Shown here one piece after another: positions 1 through 8,368 of a stretch of 48,986 nt of DNA. The notes beneath the pieces are model-generated. The model saw only the letters and a program-made list of their open reading frames with translations, searched no databases and was not told where the DNA came from. The DNA comes from Aquitalea magnusonii. GTDB lineage: Bacteria > Pseudomonadota > Gammaproteobacteria > Burkholderiales > Chromobacteriaceae. Position numbers and translations under genes: made by a program. The stretch is from positions 1-48,986 of the forward strand of contig NZ_QJKC01000017.1 of the NCBI RefSeq assembly GCF_003202035.1, written 5' to 3'. Position 1 is the stretch's first letter, and the number at the start of each line of letters is the position of its first letter.

Positions 1-189
1 AGCTACGCCACCACCAGCGTCTATGGCTTTGGTCACCCGCTGTACTACGACAATGTGATCAACGTCATGCAGGGCAAGGCCGAGCCGGAAACCGATGGCC
101 GCGAAGGACTGAAGTCGCTGGAACTGCTGATTGCCATGTATCTGTCGGCCCGCGATGGCCGCCGTGTCAGCCTGCCACTGGATTACTGA
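1..189 (+). CDS. C-terminal end of a Gfo/Idh/MocA-family sugar oxidoreductase (WlbA/WbpB-like), partial
   Basis: Frame 1 is open from the first base to a TGA at 187-189 and gives 62 residues. The tail reads as HPLYYDNVIN, then TDGREGLKSLELLIAMYLSA and a closing VSLPLDY. This is the usual C-terminal signature of NAD-dependent UDP-N-acetylglucosaminuronate 3-dehydrogenases (WlbA/WbpB type), which oxidise UDP-GlcNAcA on the way to 2,3-diamino-2,3-dideoxy uronic acids of O-antigens and glycoproteins. The Rossmann N-terminus lies outside the window. The gene is GC-rich, unlike the AT-rich DNA that starts about 20 bases after its stop, so it probably belongs to the stable part of the polysaccharide locus. 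The family call is fairly sure; the exact substrate is inferred. Confidence 0.72.
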   Translation, partial: SYATTSVYGFGHPLYYDNVINVMQGKAEPETDGREGLKSLELLIAMYLSARDGRRVSLPLDY

Positions 190-291
190 TCGTTTGTCAG
201 GGCCGTAATGGTGATGGACTTTGTTGAGCTTTGGGCATAGTCGATGATTTATTACGGTCTTGTAAAATTCACAGCATATGTGGGCTGTTAT

Positions 292-306
292 ATACAGTAT
301 CTGTAT
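292..306. repeat. Short inverted repeat in the AT-rich gap before wzx
   Basis: ATACAG and CTGTAT flank a 3-base centre, within an AT-rich 227-base gap (190-416) that otherwise shows no gene. An overlapping CTGT...ACAG pair is spaced by only 5 bases, which does not fit a LexA box (8 bases). It may mark a promoter or operator for the wzx end of the cluster, but no clear -35/-10 pair was found. Confidence 0.25.
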
Positions 307-416
307 GTATCTTTGAGTGGTCTTTGTGCTGTATTGCACTGATATTCTGATTGATGTAACGGCTCTATCTTTGATGAGTAAGTTGGAGATTGTTGATATT
401 TTCTTGAGTACAATAT

Positions 417-1691
417 ATGAGTCTTGTTAGTAGGTTGCTAGATAATTTAAAACGGAAAATATCCGACAGCGGGTTTCTCAAAAACTCATTGGTGAGTGGG
501 CTTGGCATAGCTGGTGGGCAGATGGTTTCACTCCTTTCGACTCCGTTATTGACGCGAATTTATAGTCCAGCAGAGTTCGGTGTATTTGCCACATTTACCA
601 GTTTGAGTGGAGTCTTAGCAACGATAACTGCATTTCGGCTCGATGTGGCAATACCGGCTTCAGCTGAGAGTGAGACCAAGTCGTTGACTGTTCTTGGTTT
701 GTTAATGCCTGTTTTCTCATTTCCTATATTTTGTCTACTGATTTATTCTGGTCTATACCGCTATTTGCATTGGCCAGAATTACTATTGGAACATTCTGTT
801 GCCGTCATGGTTGCAGCGGCTGCCTGTTTGCAGGGCTTGTTGTCAGTTATTTTTGCGCAATCGGTAAGGGAGGGTGATTTTAATATCAATGCATTGCTGA
901 GCATTGTTCAGCCATTTTTTTTCTTCTTTTGGGCTTTTTTTTATGTAAGAGCCGGTCTGGAAGTGGCGTTCTGCCTTGGTCTTGCCAGTGTTGTTTTTTT
1001 GGGTTTGCTAAGGCTTAAAATGCGGAGTCGCAGAAAAGCTGATTTGGGGCTTTGGGAGGTGCTGCGGAGTTATTGGGAGTATCCCGTTATATCCATGCCT
1101 GCTTCGTTGTTTGATTCTCTTGCGCTTGCATTGCCTGTGCTTGTTATATCTTCTTATTACGGCGCGGAAGATACCGGTAATTATTCACAAATAATTCGTT
1201 TGTCTAGTGCTCCTATTTCATTGATTGTGGCATCAATTTCACAGGCATTCTATAAGTATAGTGCTGATGTATATAGGGGTAATGGTAAACTGTCGCCAGT
1301 TCTGATGAGCACTGTCAGGCGCTTGTGCATACTCGCCATTGCCATTTTCTGTGGGGCAGCGCTGCTGGGAAGCATGGCGTTCAAATTGGTTCTTGGCCAT
1401 GGCTGGCGTACTGATACTTTGTTCATCCTTTTATCATTGACTCCGGTATTGATCAGGATGTGTGTTTCTCCTGTAACATCAATTCTACTTGTATGTAGAG
1501 AAGTAAGAATTAGTGCTATGTGGCAAATCATTTATTTTATAATTAGTGCAGTTGTCTTACTGAATGCGGCATCGTACCTTACACTTGAGTACTTTTTTGC
1601 CGTTCTGATTGCTAATGAAATTATCAAGTATGGTTTTTATTTTTTAATTGTCAAAATGGTTGTTGATCGGCACGATAAAGCCTTGGGGTAA
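417..1691 (+). CDS. wzx: Wzx-type oligosaccharide flippase (polysaccharide biosynthesis family)
   Basis: This is a 424-residue, strongly hydrophobic protein with about a dozen predicted membrane segments. The N-terminal region (SGLGIAGGQMVSLLSTPLL, then LTRIYSPAEFGVFATF) is characteristic of the MOP-superfamily flippases that move undecaprenyl-linked sugar repeat units to the periplasmic face of the inner membrane. Length is normal for Wzx. No strong ribosome-binding site precedes the ATG, so the start is the weakest part of the call. The gene is AT-rich compared with the flanking chromosome and contains two T8 runs (915-922 and 935-942). The next gene lies 197 bases downstream, and the neighbouring glycosyltransferases and polymerase support a Wzx/Wzy-dependent pathway. 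Confidence 0.85.
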   Translation: MSLVSRLLDNLKRKISDSGFLKNSLVSGLGIAGGQMVSLLSTPLLTRIYSPAEFGVFATFTSLSGVLATITAFRLDVAIPASAESETKSLTVLGLLMPVFSFPIFCLLIYSGLYRYLHWPELLLEHSVAVMVAAAACLQGLLSVIFAQSVREGDFNINALLSIVQPFFFFFWAFFYVRAGLEVAFCLGLASVVFLGLLRLKMRSRRKADLGLWEVLRSYWEYPVISMPASLFDSLALALPVLVISSYYGAEDTGNYSQIIRLSSAPISLIVASISQAFYKYSADVYRGNGKLSPVLMSTVRRLCILAIAIFCGAALLGSMAFKLVLGHGWRTDTLFILLSLTPVLIRMCVSPVTSILLVCREVRISAMWQIIYFIISAVVLLNAASYLTLEYFFAVLIANEIIKYGFYFLIVKMVVDRHDKALG

Positions 1692-1888
1692 GAGGGTGGG
1701 GTTGTCATGTAATATAATTTTGGCCCCTGTATCGACAGGCAATCTTTCCGTGGTGGGTAAGTGAATTTACATATGGCTGAAAAATCATGCTCATTAATAT
1801 GTGGTAATATTTTTTGACTTTTATATAACAGTCTGCATGGTTTGTCTCGGATGGAAATCTGTATGTTAACGGCTATCAGGATATAAAT

Positions 1889-3910
1889 ATGTGTGGTATT
1901 GCCGGATTAGTTGCAAATAAGCCATTTTCTCATGATATTGTCGGTGCGATGACGAATCTTATTCGGCACCGAGGGCCTGATGATGAAGGTTTTGTACTTT
2001 TCGACAATGAAAAGAAATCTCCGATTATTTGCGGAGGAGCCGATACGCCCGATCCGGTTTGGCAGACCGATCTGCCCTATTCGCCTAAAACAACGCTTAC
2101 AGCACAGTCGCATAGCTCTGTACGCATTGCACTGGGCCATCGGCGCTTGTCCATTGTTGATCTGTCGCCATTGGGGCATCAGCCCATGAGCTATGCAAAT
2201 GGTCGTTACTGGATTGTTTACAATGGTGAAGTGTACAACCATGTAGAATTGCGCAGTGAGCTCGAGGCTATTGGCCACAGCTTCCGCTCTCACTCTGATA
2301 CGGAAGTGATACTGGCGGCATATGCTGAGTGGGGTGATGCCTGCCTGCAACGCTTTAATGGCATGTTTGCGCTGGCCATCTATGATACACAGCGCCGGAA
2401 TCTTTTTCTGGCTCGAGACCGCTTTGGTGTCAAACCGCTATATTACTGGATGTCACCGGCTGGTTTTCTTGCATTTGCTTCCGAAATCAAACAGTTTACC
2501 GCCTTGCCAGGTTGGCAGCCCCAGGTAAATGGTCAAAAAGCTTATGATTTTCTGACTGCTGGTTTGTCTGATCATACAGATGAAACAATGTTTTCCGCTG
2601 TATATCAATTGCAGCCGGGCCATTTGGTGAATATTGATTGCTCAGAGCAGGCGCAGTTGCCTGGGGCTGGCAAACGTTTAGCCACCAAACAGTGGTACAC
2701 CCTTGCAGCACAGGTATTTGAAGGCGATTACGCTGCAGCATGCCACGAATTTACCGAACGCTTTCAAGCAGCAGTCAGCTTGCGTTTGCGTGCTGATGTA
2801 CCTGTCGGTTCGTGCTTGTCCGGTGGTCTGGATTCCTCTTCCATTGTCTGTGTCATGAACCAGTTGTTGAAGGGGCATGGTGGTAACGTACGGCAGAAGA
2901 CATTTTCCGCCTGTGCAAATGTCGCGAAGTATGATGAACGCAAATGGATAGATATGGTGACCGAGCACACAGGTGTCGAGGCCCATTATGTTTATCCAGA
3001 ACTGGAAGGCCTGTTTGCCAGTGCTGCCGAAATAACCTGGCATCAGGATGAGCCATTCGGCTCAACCAGCATCTATGCTCAATGGAATGTATTTCGCCTG
3101 GCTGCCGACAATGGGGTGAAGGTGATGCTGGATGGACAAGGGGCCGACGAACAGCTGGCTGGTTATCATGATTTCTTTGGACCTCATTTGGCCTCATTGT
3201 TTCGTCAGGGGCGCTGGCTGGCATTGCTGCATGAAATGTCGGCAATGAAGCGGGTGCACGGCTATGGTTTTGACCGTGCTGGTAAATACCTGCTCAACTA
3301 CATCGTGCCAGAAGCCATCAAGGACCCGCTTCGCCGTCGTACCGGCCGCCAGCATAATGCCCCCGACTGGTTGAATCTGGGGCGCCTGGGTGCTTTGCCA
3401 GTCAACCCCATGGTCAGTAATGGTGCCCATACTGCGCAAAACATCAAGGATCTCTCGGTCTCCCAGTTAGTTTCAAGCAATTTGCAAATGCTGCTGCACT
3501 GGGAAGACCGTGACTCCATGGCGCACTCAATCGAGTCGCGTGTCCCCTTCCTTGATTACCGGCTGGTGGAGTTTGTACTGGGGCTGCCCGATGAGTTCAA
3601 GTTGCATGGCGGAGTAACCAAGCGTGTCCTGCGTGATTCAATGCGCTCAGTATTGCCGGATGGTGTGCGTACGCGTATGGACAAACTGGGATTTGTCACA
3701 CCTGAAGAAGTCTGGCTGAAAGAACGCGCCACAGGGCAGTTCCGGGCCGCACTGGATGAGTCGATTGATATCAGTCATGGCATCTTGAATGCGGATGCGA
3801 CACGGCGTTTACTGGAAAATACCTTGCAAGGAACTGTTCCTTTTAGTTTCTTGCCATGGCGTCTGATCAATTTCGGGCATTGGCTAAAAGCCTTTCAGTT
3901 GCAAGTGTGA
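1889..3910 (+). CDS. Asparagine-synthase-like glutamine amidotransferase of the polysaccharide cluster (copy 1)
   Basis: This is a 673-residue protein that begins MCGIAGLV, so the catalytic Cys2 of the class II (Ntn) glutaminase domain is present; AGGAT about 9 bases upstream supports this start. RHRGPDDEGF, HRRLSIVDLSP and YNGEVYNH are the usual glutaminase motifs. The ATP-pyrophosphatase motif SGGLDSSS lies near residues 310-317 and DGQGADEQ near 414. An extra stretch of about 40 residues sits between the RGPDDEG and HRRLSIVDL motifs, compared with the second copy in this locus. In O-antigen loci such proteins (WbpS-like) are thought to amidate uronic acids rather than aspartate. That role is inferred here from the context, including the WlbA-like enzyme at 1-189. 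A true asparagine synthetase cannot be excluded. Confidence 0.82.
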   Translation: MCGIAGLVANKPFSHDIVGAMTNLIRHRGPDDEGFVLFDNEKKSPIICGGADTPDPVWQTDLPYSPKTTLTAQSHSSVRIALGHRRLSIVDLSPLGHQPMSYANGRYWIVYNGEVYNHVELRSELEAIGHSFRSHSDTEVILAAYAEWGDACLQRFNGMFALAIYDTQRRNLFLARDRFGVKPLYYWMSPAGFLAFASEIKQFTALPGWQPQVNGQKAYDFLTAGLSDHTDETMFSAVYQLQPGHLVNIDCSEQAQLPGAGKRLATKQWYTLAAQVFEGDYAAACHEFTERFQAAVSLRLRADVPVGSCLSGGLDSSSIVCVMNQLLKGHGGNVRQKTFSACANVAKYDERKWIDMVTEHTGVEAHYVYPELEGLFASAAEITWHQDEPFGSTSIYAQWNVFRLAADNGVKVMLDGQGADEQLAGYHDFFGPHLASLFRQGRWLALLHEMSAMKRVHGYGFDRAGKYLLNYIVPEAIKDPLRRRTGRQHNAPDWLNLGRLGALPVNPMVSNGAHTAQNIKDLSVSQLVSSNLQMLLHWEDRDSMAHSIESRVPFLDYRLVEFVLGLPDEFKLHGGVTKRVLRDSMRSVLPDGVRTRMDKLGFVTPEEVWLKERATGQFRAALDESIDISHGILNADATRRLLENTLQGTVPFSFLPWRLINFGHWLKAFQLQV

Positions 3911-4024
3911 ATTTGTCTGTGGGCGATGGACTAATTACTGAGTGGTCGATATAAAAGTGTGTCAGCAGCATGTGTGCTGCGTTTGCCCGCCTGTTGTTAA
4001 CCTGTCATAGAGTCAGGACAATCA

Positions 4025-5302
4025 TTGAAAATTCTTATCATCTCGGCATTTTTTCCGCCGCAAAATTCGATTGCTGCCTTGCGTCCTTATTCCTGGGCAA
4101 AATACTGGTCGCGTGCCGGTCATGAGGTCACTGTGCTGACCACGACCAAAAAACCTGCTGCCGCAGACTCGCCCATGCCTAGTGAGGGTTTTCGGGTGAT
4201 CGAGTTGCCTATCCCTGGCATGGCTTTCCTGCGACGCCTGGTGGGTTCTGCTGCGATGGCAGATGCCGGGGTGCAGGCAAAGCCCGCAGCGGCTACCCGG
4301 ATGTCGCTCAAGCAAAGGTTGCGTGCTCGTATCGCAAAATGGCAAATGCAATACGGCTTTGCTTATGGCTGCCGCATGCCCGATCCCATGGATTTGTGGG
4401 CTCGGGTGGCGTTCAAGGCGGCAAGCGCTGAGCAATGGGATCTGGTGGTCAGCTCTGCGGGACCTTACAGCGTGCATGCGCCAGCCTACCGCTTGCGCAA
4501 GAATGGCCATGCAAAAAAGTGGATTGCAGATTGGCGTGACTTATGGACGGATAACCATACCTTTTCCGGATTACCGCTGCTGCGTCCTCTGGAGCGCTGG
4601 CTGGAAAGACGCTGGTGCCAGGCTGCCGATGCCTTGACGACGGTTTCGGAACCATTGGCAGAAACCTTGCGTGCCAAGTATGGCGACAAGGTGGAGGTCA
4701 TCTATAACGGTTTCGACCCGGAAGATTACCAACAACTACCGCCTGAACCGGCATTCCCAGACGACGGAGTATTCCGCATCGTATATACGGGGTCGATTTA
4801 TGCTGGTAAACAAGATCCTGCGCCATTGTTTCAGGCCGTGTGCAATTTAAGAAAAGCTGGTGTTATATCTTCGGCTCGATTGCAAATCATCTTTTGCGGA
4901 AATAATACAAATGTAACTGATATTGCTGAGCGAGAGGGGGTGGCTGATATGGTCAGATGCATGGGGTTGGTCCCTAGAAGGCAGGCTTTGCACATGCAGC
5001 GAGATGCCAGTGCTCTTTTATTTCTTGAGTTTGTAGCGCCTGGTGTTCGAGGTGTTGTTACTGGAAAACTGTTTGAGTATATTTTCGCAGGCCCACCAAT
5101 TATTGCCGTTGGATCTGCAGATGATTCATCATCAGGCTGTATTGTGATTGATAGCGGAGCTGGCTGGGTATTGGGTAGAGATGTACGTTTAATTGAAAGT
5201 GCAATTCTTGATGTGCTGGGTGGTAAAAAAACATTTAGATCATATCAGCTATTGAAGTCATTTGAACGACAATTTCAGGCTGGTGAAATGTTGAAAGTTT
5301 AA
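4025..5302 (+). CDS. Glycosyltransferase, GT4-like (GT-B fold)
   Basis: This is a 425-residue protein starting at a TTG preceded by AGGA about 8 bases upstream. The start gives MKILIISAFFPPQNSIAALRP, the typical N-terminus of a GT-B glycosyltransferase (short strand, then PP and the RPxxW helix). The C-terminal half contains VIYNGFDPEDY and IVYTGSIYAGKQD, the usual sugar-nucleotide domain landmarks. It ends one base before the next ATG, so it is translationally close to the polymerase gene. Base composition changes sharply inside the gene: the first roughly 830 bases are GC-rich and the last roughly 440 are AT-rich. This suggests a recombination joint near 4.85 kb. Donor and acceptor sugars cannot be read from the sequence. 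Confidence 0.8.
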   Translation: MKILIISAFFPPQNSIAALRPYSWAKYWSRAGHEVTVLTTTKKPAAADSPMPSEGFRVIELPIPGMAFLRRLVGSAAMADAGVQAKPAAATRMSLKQRLRARIAKWQMQYGFAYGCRMPDPMDLWARVAFKAASAEQWDLVVSSAGPYSVHAPAYRLRKNGHAKKWIADWRDLWTDNHTFSGLPLLRPLERWLERRWCQAADALTTVSEPLAETLRAKYGDKVEVIYNGFDPEDYQQLPPEPAFPDDGVFRIVYTGSIYAGKQDPAPLFQAVCNLRKAGVISSARLQIIFCGNNTNVTDIAEREGVADMVRCMGLVPRRQALHMQRDASALLFLEFVAPGVRGVVTGKLFEYIFAGPPIIAVGSADDSSSGCIVIDSGAGWVLGRDVRLIESAILDVLGGKKTFRSYQLLKSFERQFQAGEMLKV

Positions 5303-5303
5303 A

Positions 5304-6368
5304 ATGGAAAGATTATTTTTGTCACCTGGTTTAGTTTTATTTTTTGTTGGCATTGTTTCTGTGGTTGTGAATAGGATATTTTTTTATTCTGAATTTCAGT
5401 CGGTGCATTATATTTATTTATTTGGTTGTGTCGCATTTTCTTTGTTATATGGATATGTTCGGTGTTTGCATTTTTTCTCTGGATTCAAATTAAGCACATC
5501 TATTGAACCTCCTCTGGTTAATAAGAATTTAATAAAATTGTATAAGATTATTTCAATTGTTGGTGCGGTGATTGGAGTGGCCGTTATTGTGAAGTTTGGT
5601 GTTTTGGGTGGGGGGGGTATTGTTTATAATTTGCGATATCGTCATACTTATGAAGGATCTGGAAATTATGGCGCATCTTATTGTGCTGTTTTCGCACTTG
5701 TTGTTAGTTTGTTATCCATTTTGCAAAAAAAAATAAAGGATTCTTTTTTTTATTTTATTGCATTTCTTATCCCTTCAATTTCTATTGGTGAGAGAACTTC
5801 GATACTTTTTGGAGTCTGCGCTATTCTTTATGTTTCGATATCATGCGGCTATGCTAGGTTCAAACATTTGCTTTTTGCAGGACTGTTTTTTATTGCCTTG
5901 GCTGTTTTGATGGCATTTTCGGCAGGCAAGGACCAATCTAATGGTATGTTTTTTCTGCTTCCATATTTTTCATATGGAATTAGTGCTTTTGATGCCAATA
6001 TTCTTGCGAATCCATCAATTAGCTGTTTGGGTATCGTTTTCGGATCCTTCGCTAAAGTATTGCCGCTTCATGAATGCGTATCTCCGATATCGATTGACGA
6101 TGGTGAGTTTAATGTATTTACCTATCTTGCGGAGCCATATTTGTGGTTTGGAATGTGGGGTGTTTTTTTTGCAATGTCATTCATGGGGCTGTTCTATGGT
6201 TTTCTAAAAGGATTGGAAAGCCGGTCTTCCTATTTTGTTATTGTAAACGCCACATTGATTTTCTCTGTTTTTATGATTTTCTACGCGTGGTTATTTAATT
6301 TGGTTACGCCGCTTTACGTTGCGCTAACTTGTATTCCGCTTTATTGGGTTAATGAAAATGATGGTTGA
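5304..6368 (+). CDS. wzy: Wzy-type O-antigen polymerase (predicted)
   Basis: This is a 354-residue protein made almost entirely of hydrophobic segments (about ten) with a long extracytoplasmic loop. It has no recognisable motif apart from this topology, as is normal for Wzy polymerases, which join lipid-linked repeat units in the periplasm. It is somewhat short for the family. The ATG follows the previous stop by one base with no obvious ribosome-binding site, which suggests translational coupling. The gene overlaps the next by 17 bases. It is very AT-rich, yet carries a G8 run (5610-5617) and an A9 run (5725-5733), both in frame here. The assignment rests on topology plus context, since the locus has a flippase and several transferases but no other polymerase candidate. 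Confidence 0.7.
   Translation: MERLFLSPGLVLFFVGIVSVVVNRIFFYSEFQSVHYIYLFGCVAFSLLYGYVRCLHFFSGFKLSTSIEPPLVNKNLIKLYKIISIVGAVIGVAVIVKFGVLGGGGIVYNLRYRHTYEGSGNYGASYCAVFALVVSLLSILQKKIKDSFFYFIAFLIPSISIGERTSILFGVCAILYVSISCGYARFKHLLFAGLFFIALAVLMAFSAGKDQSNGMFFLLPYFSYGISAFDANILANPSISCLGIVFGSFAKVLPLHECVSPISIDDGEFNVFTYLAEPYLWFGMWGVFFAMSFMGLFYGFLKGLESRSSYFVIVNATLIFSVFMIFYAWLFNLVTPLYVALTCIPLYWVNENDG
5610..5617 (+). repeat. G8 homopolymer within wzy
   Basis: Eight consecutive G, preceded by GGGT, encode a Gly-rich turn in an otherwise AT-rich gene. Gain or loss of one base would truncate the polymerase. Poly-G tracts of this kind mediate phase variation of surface glycans in related Neisseria; whether eight is long enough to be unstable here is not known. 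Confidence 0.6.
5725..5733 (+). repeat. A9 homopolymer within wzy
   Basis: Nine consecutive A encode Lys residues in a cytoplasmic-looking loop of the polymerase, about 110 bases after the G8 tract. It is a possible slippage site for replication or transcription. Confidence 0.55.
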
Positions 6369-7302
6369 TATCGTTATAGTAAATTGGAACTCAGGTAGCA
6401 TGCTTCGCGAGTGTGTTGAGTCAATTTCACGTGTTGCTTTCAATTTTGTTGCAAATGTTGTGGTTGTGGATAATGGGTCTGTCGATGGGTCTGATGCTAA
6501 TTTAATTTTCCAAAATAACAACCTTTTTGTGCGCTGTATTCGTGCGGAAGAGAATTTGGGTTTTTCTAAAGCATGTAATCTCGGTGCTTCTTATTGTAAT
6601 TCTGAATTTATTTTATTTTTGAATCCTGATGCGTGTTTGCATCAGGATAGTATTGATAAAGTTATAAGTTTTATGCTTTCGGATGAGGCAAGTCGAGTAG
6701 CTGTTTGTGGTGTTAAGTTGTTAGATGACTCTGGCAATGTTGCACGTAGTTGCGCGCGATTTCCATCGCTTTGTACATATGTCGGCCACTGTACAGGATT
6801 GAGTAAGTTTTTTCCTGTAATTTTTCCTTCCCATTTTATGATTGAGTTTGACCATTTAAGTAATAAATTCGTTGATGAGGTCATCGGTGCATTTTTCTTT
6901 GTTCGACGTTCTGTCTTTGATGAATTGCATGGATTTGATACAAGATATTTTGTTTATTTCGAAGAATTGGATTTCGCACTTCGCGCTAAAATGCTTGGGT
7001 GGAATAGCTATTACCTTGCTGATGCATCTGCTTACCATAAAGGTGGGGGGACGTCCGATCAGGTCAAGGCGCATCGCTTGTTTTATTCCTTGCGTAGCCG
7101 GATGATTTACGGCTTCAGGCATTTCAGTCGCCCTGCCGCCTGGGGGGTTGTCATGCTGACTATGCTGGTGGAGCCCTGGCCACGCCTGGCCAGGGCCTTA
7201 TTGCGGCGCTCATGGCAAGAGGCGCGTGATACATGCTGGGGGTATGGCATGCTATGGAAGGATTTGCCCGCAACCTTAGGAAAGGGTTGTATTGATGGCT
7301 AA
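6352..7302 (+). CDS. Glycosyltransferase family 2 (rhamnosyltransferase-like)
   Basis: This is a 316-residue GT-A protein. The N-terminus DIVIVNWNSGSMLRECVESI, followed by VVVDNGSVDGS and LGFSKACNLG, is the standard nucleotide-binding part of GT2. NPDAC is the metal-binding DxD-type site, and GFDTRYFVYFEELDFALRA is the acceptor/catalytic-base region seen in WbbL-like rhamnosyltransferases. It overlaps the end of wzy by 17 bases. ATG codons at 6352, 6358 and 6361 are all possible starts, none with a good ribosome-binding site. The gene is AT-rich until about 7.05 kb and GC-rich afterwards, mirroring the composition break at the far end of the first transferase. Specificity is unknown. Confidence 0.82.
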   Translation: MKMMVDIVIVNWNSGSMLRECVESISRVAFNFVANVVVVDNGSVDGSDANLIFQNNNLFVRCIRAEENLGFSKACNLGASYCNSEFILFLNPDACLHQDSIDKVISFMLSDEASRVAVCGVKLLDDSGNVARSCARFPSLCTYVGHCTGLSKFFPVIFPSHFMIEFDHLSNKFVDEVIGAFFFVRRSVFDELHGFDTRYFVYFEELDFALRAKMLGWNSYYLADASAYHKGGGTSDQVKAHRLFYSLRSRMIYGFRHFSRPAAWGVVMLTMLVEPWPRLARALLRRSWQEARDTCWGYGMLWKDLPATLGKGCIDG

Positions 7303-8368
7303 GCGCAAACTCCTGGTTCTTTCCCGCTACGGGGAGAAAGGAGCCAGCAGTCGTTTACGATTTTTCCAGTATATTACTGCACTTCAAGCCGCTGGCTTTG
7401 AAGTGACGGTGTCGCCTTTTTTTGATGATGACTATCTGGAAGCACTCTATGTTACCGGGCGACGTTCCGGGGCTGATATTGTGCTTGCTTATTTCAAGCG
7501 CATGTTGATGCTACTGAAAGCGCGTGATTACTCTGCGGTCTGGGTTGAAAAAGAGACGCTTCCCTTTTTGCCCGGTATTTTTGAGGCATGGCTTTCTTTC
7601 ATGAAAGTTCCATATATCATTGATTATGATGATGCTATTTTTCATAATTATGATCAGCACCGCTCGTTGTGGGTACGTACGTTGCTTGGCACCAAGCTGG
7701 ATGTTTTATTAGGTGCGGCAAGATGCGTTACCGTGGGAAATTCTTATCTGGAACAGTATGCCATACAGCATGGAGCCAAAATTGTTGAATGTTTTCCAAC
7801 TGTTGTAGATATTAAGCGCTACCCGGTCTTGCCTCCCGTTGCCAGCAGTGAATTGCGAATAGGCTGGATTGGTACACCATCGACTTCGAAATATCTTGAA
7901 ATCATTCGCCCTGTTTTGGAGTCCTTGTCCAAAAAAATAAATATAAAACTGGTTACTATTGGCGCGCCTGACTTGGGGCATTATCAATGTCCCTTGGAAC
8001 AGCACCCTTGGTCAGCTGATACAGAGGGTCTGTTATTATCTAGTGTGCATGTTGGAGTCATGCCGTTATTTGATGATATGTGGGAGCGAGGAAAGTGTGG
8101 GTACAAATTGATTCAATATATGGCCTGTGGTCGACCGGTCATTGCCTCGCCCATCGGCGTGAATGTTGATATTGTCAATCCAGACGTCGGATTTTTGGCA
8201 AAAACAGAAGATGATTGGCATGCTGCTTTTGAAGTCCTGATGGCAGATGCTGCATTGCGAGATCAAATGGGTATTAACGCAAGAAAGCTGGTTGAGACGC
8301 AGTATTCGCTACAAGTGATTGCATCGAGGCTAGTCACACTTTTGGAGTCCAAGATATGTGTGGCCTGA
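7295..8368 (+). CDS. Glycosyltransferase, GT4-like
   Basis: This is a 357-residue GT-B protein starting MAKRKLLVLSRYGEKGASSR. A TTG one codon upstream is open too, but the ATG at 7295 is closer to an ideal distance from AAAGGG (7281-7286). The second domain shows RIGWIGTPSTSKYLEII and a late GKCGYKLIQYMACGRPVIAS segment, the donor-binding E-x7-E-like region of GT4 enzymes (KLIQYMACGRPV is very typical). It overlaps the preceding transferase by 8 bases and the following amidotransferase by 13, so these genes form one transcription unit. The sugar specificity cannot be predicted. Confidence 0.8.
   Translation: MAKRKLLVLSRYGEKGASSRLRFFQYITALQAAGFEVTVSPFFDDDYLEALYVTGRRSGADIVLAYFKRMLMLLKARDYSAVWVEKETLPFLPGIFEAWLSFMKVPYIIDYDDAIFHNYDQHRSLWVRTLLGTKLDVLLGAARCVTVGNSYLEQYAIQHGAKIVECFPTVVDIKRYPVLPPVASSELRIGWIGTPSTSKYLEIIRPVLESLSKKINIKLVTIGAPDLGHYQCPLEQHPWSADTEGLLLSSVHVGVMPLFDDMWERGKCGYKLIQYMACGRPVIASPIGVNVDIVNPDVGFLAKTEDDWHAAFEVLMADAALRDQMGINARKLVETQYSLQVIASRLVTLLESKICVA

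Noticed and set aside
288-306. CTGT...ACAG resembling a LexA (SOS) box before wzx
   Set aside because: The half-sites are separated by 5 instead of 8 bases.
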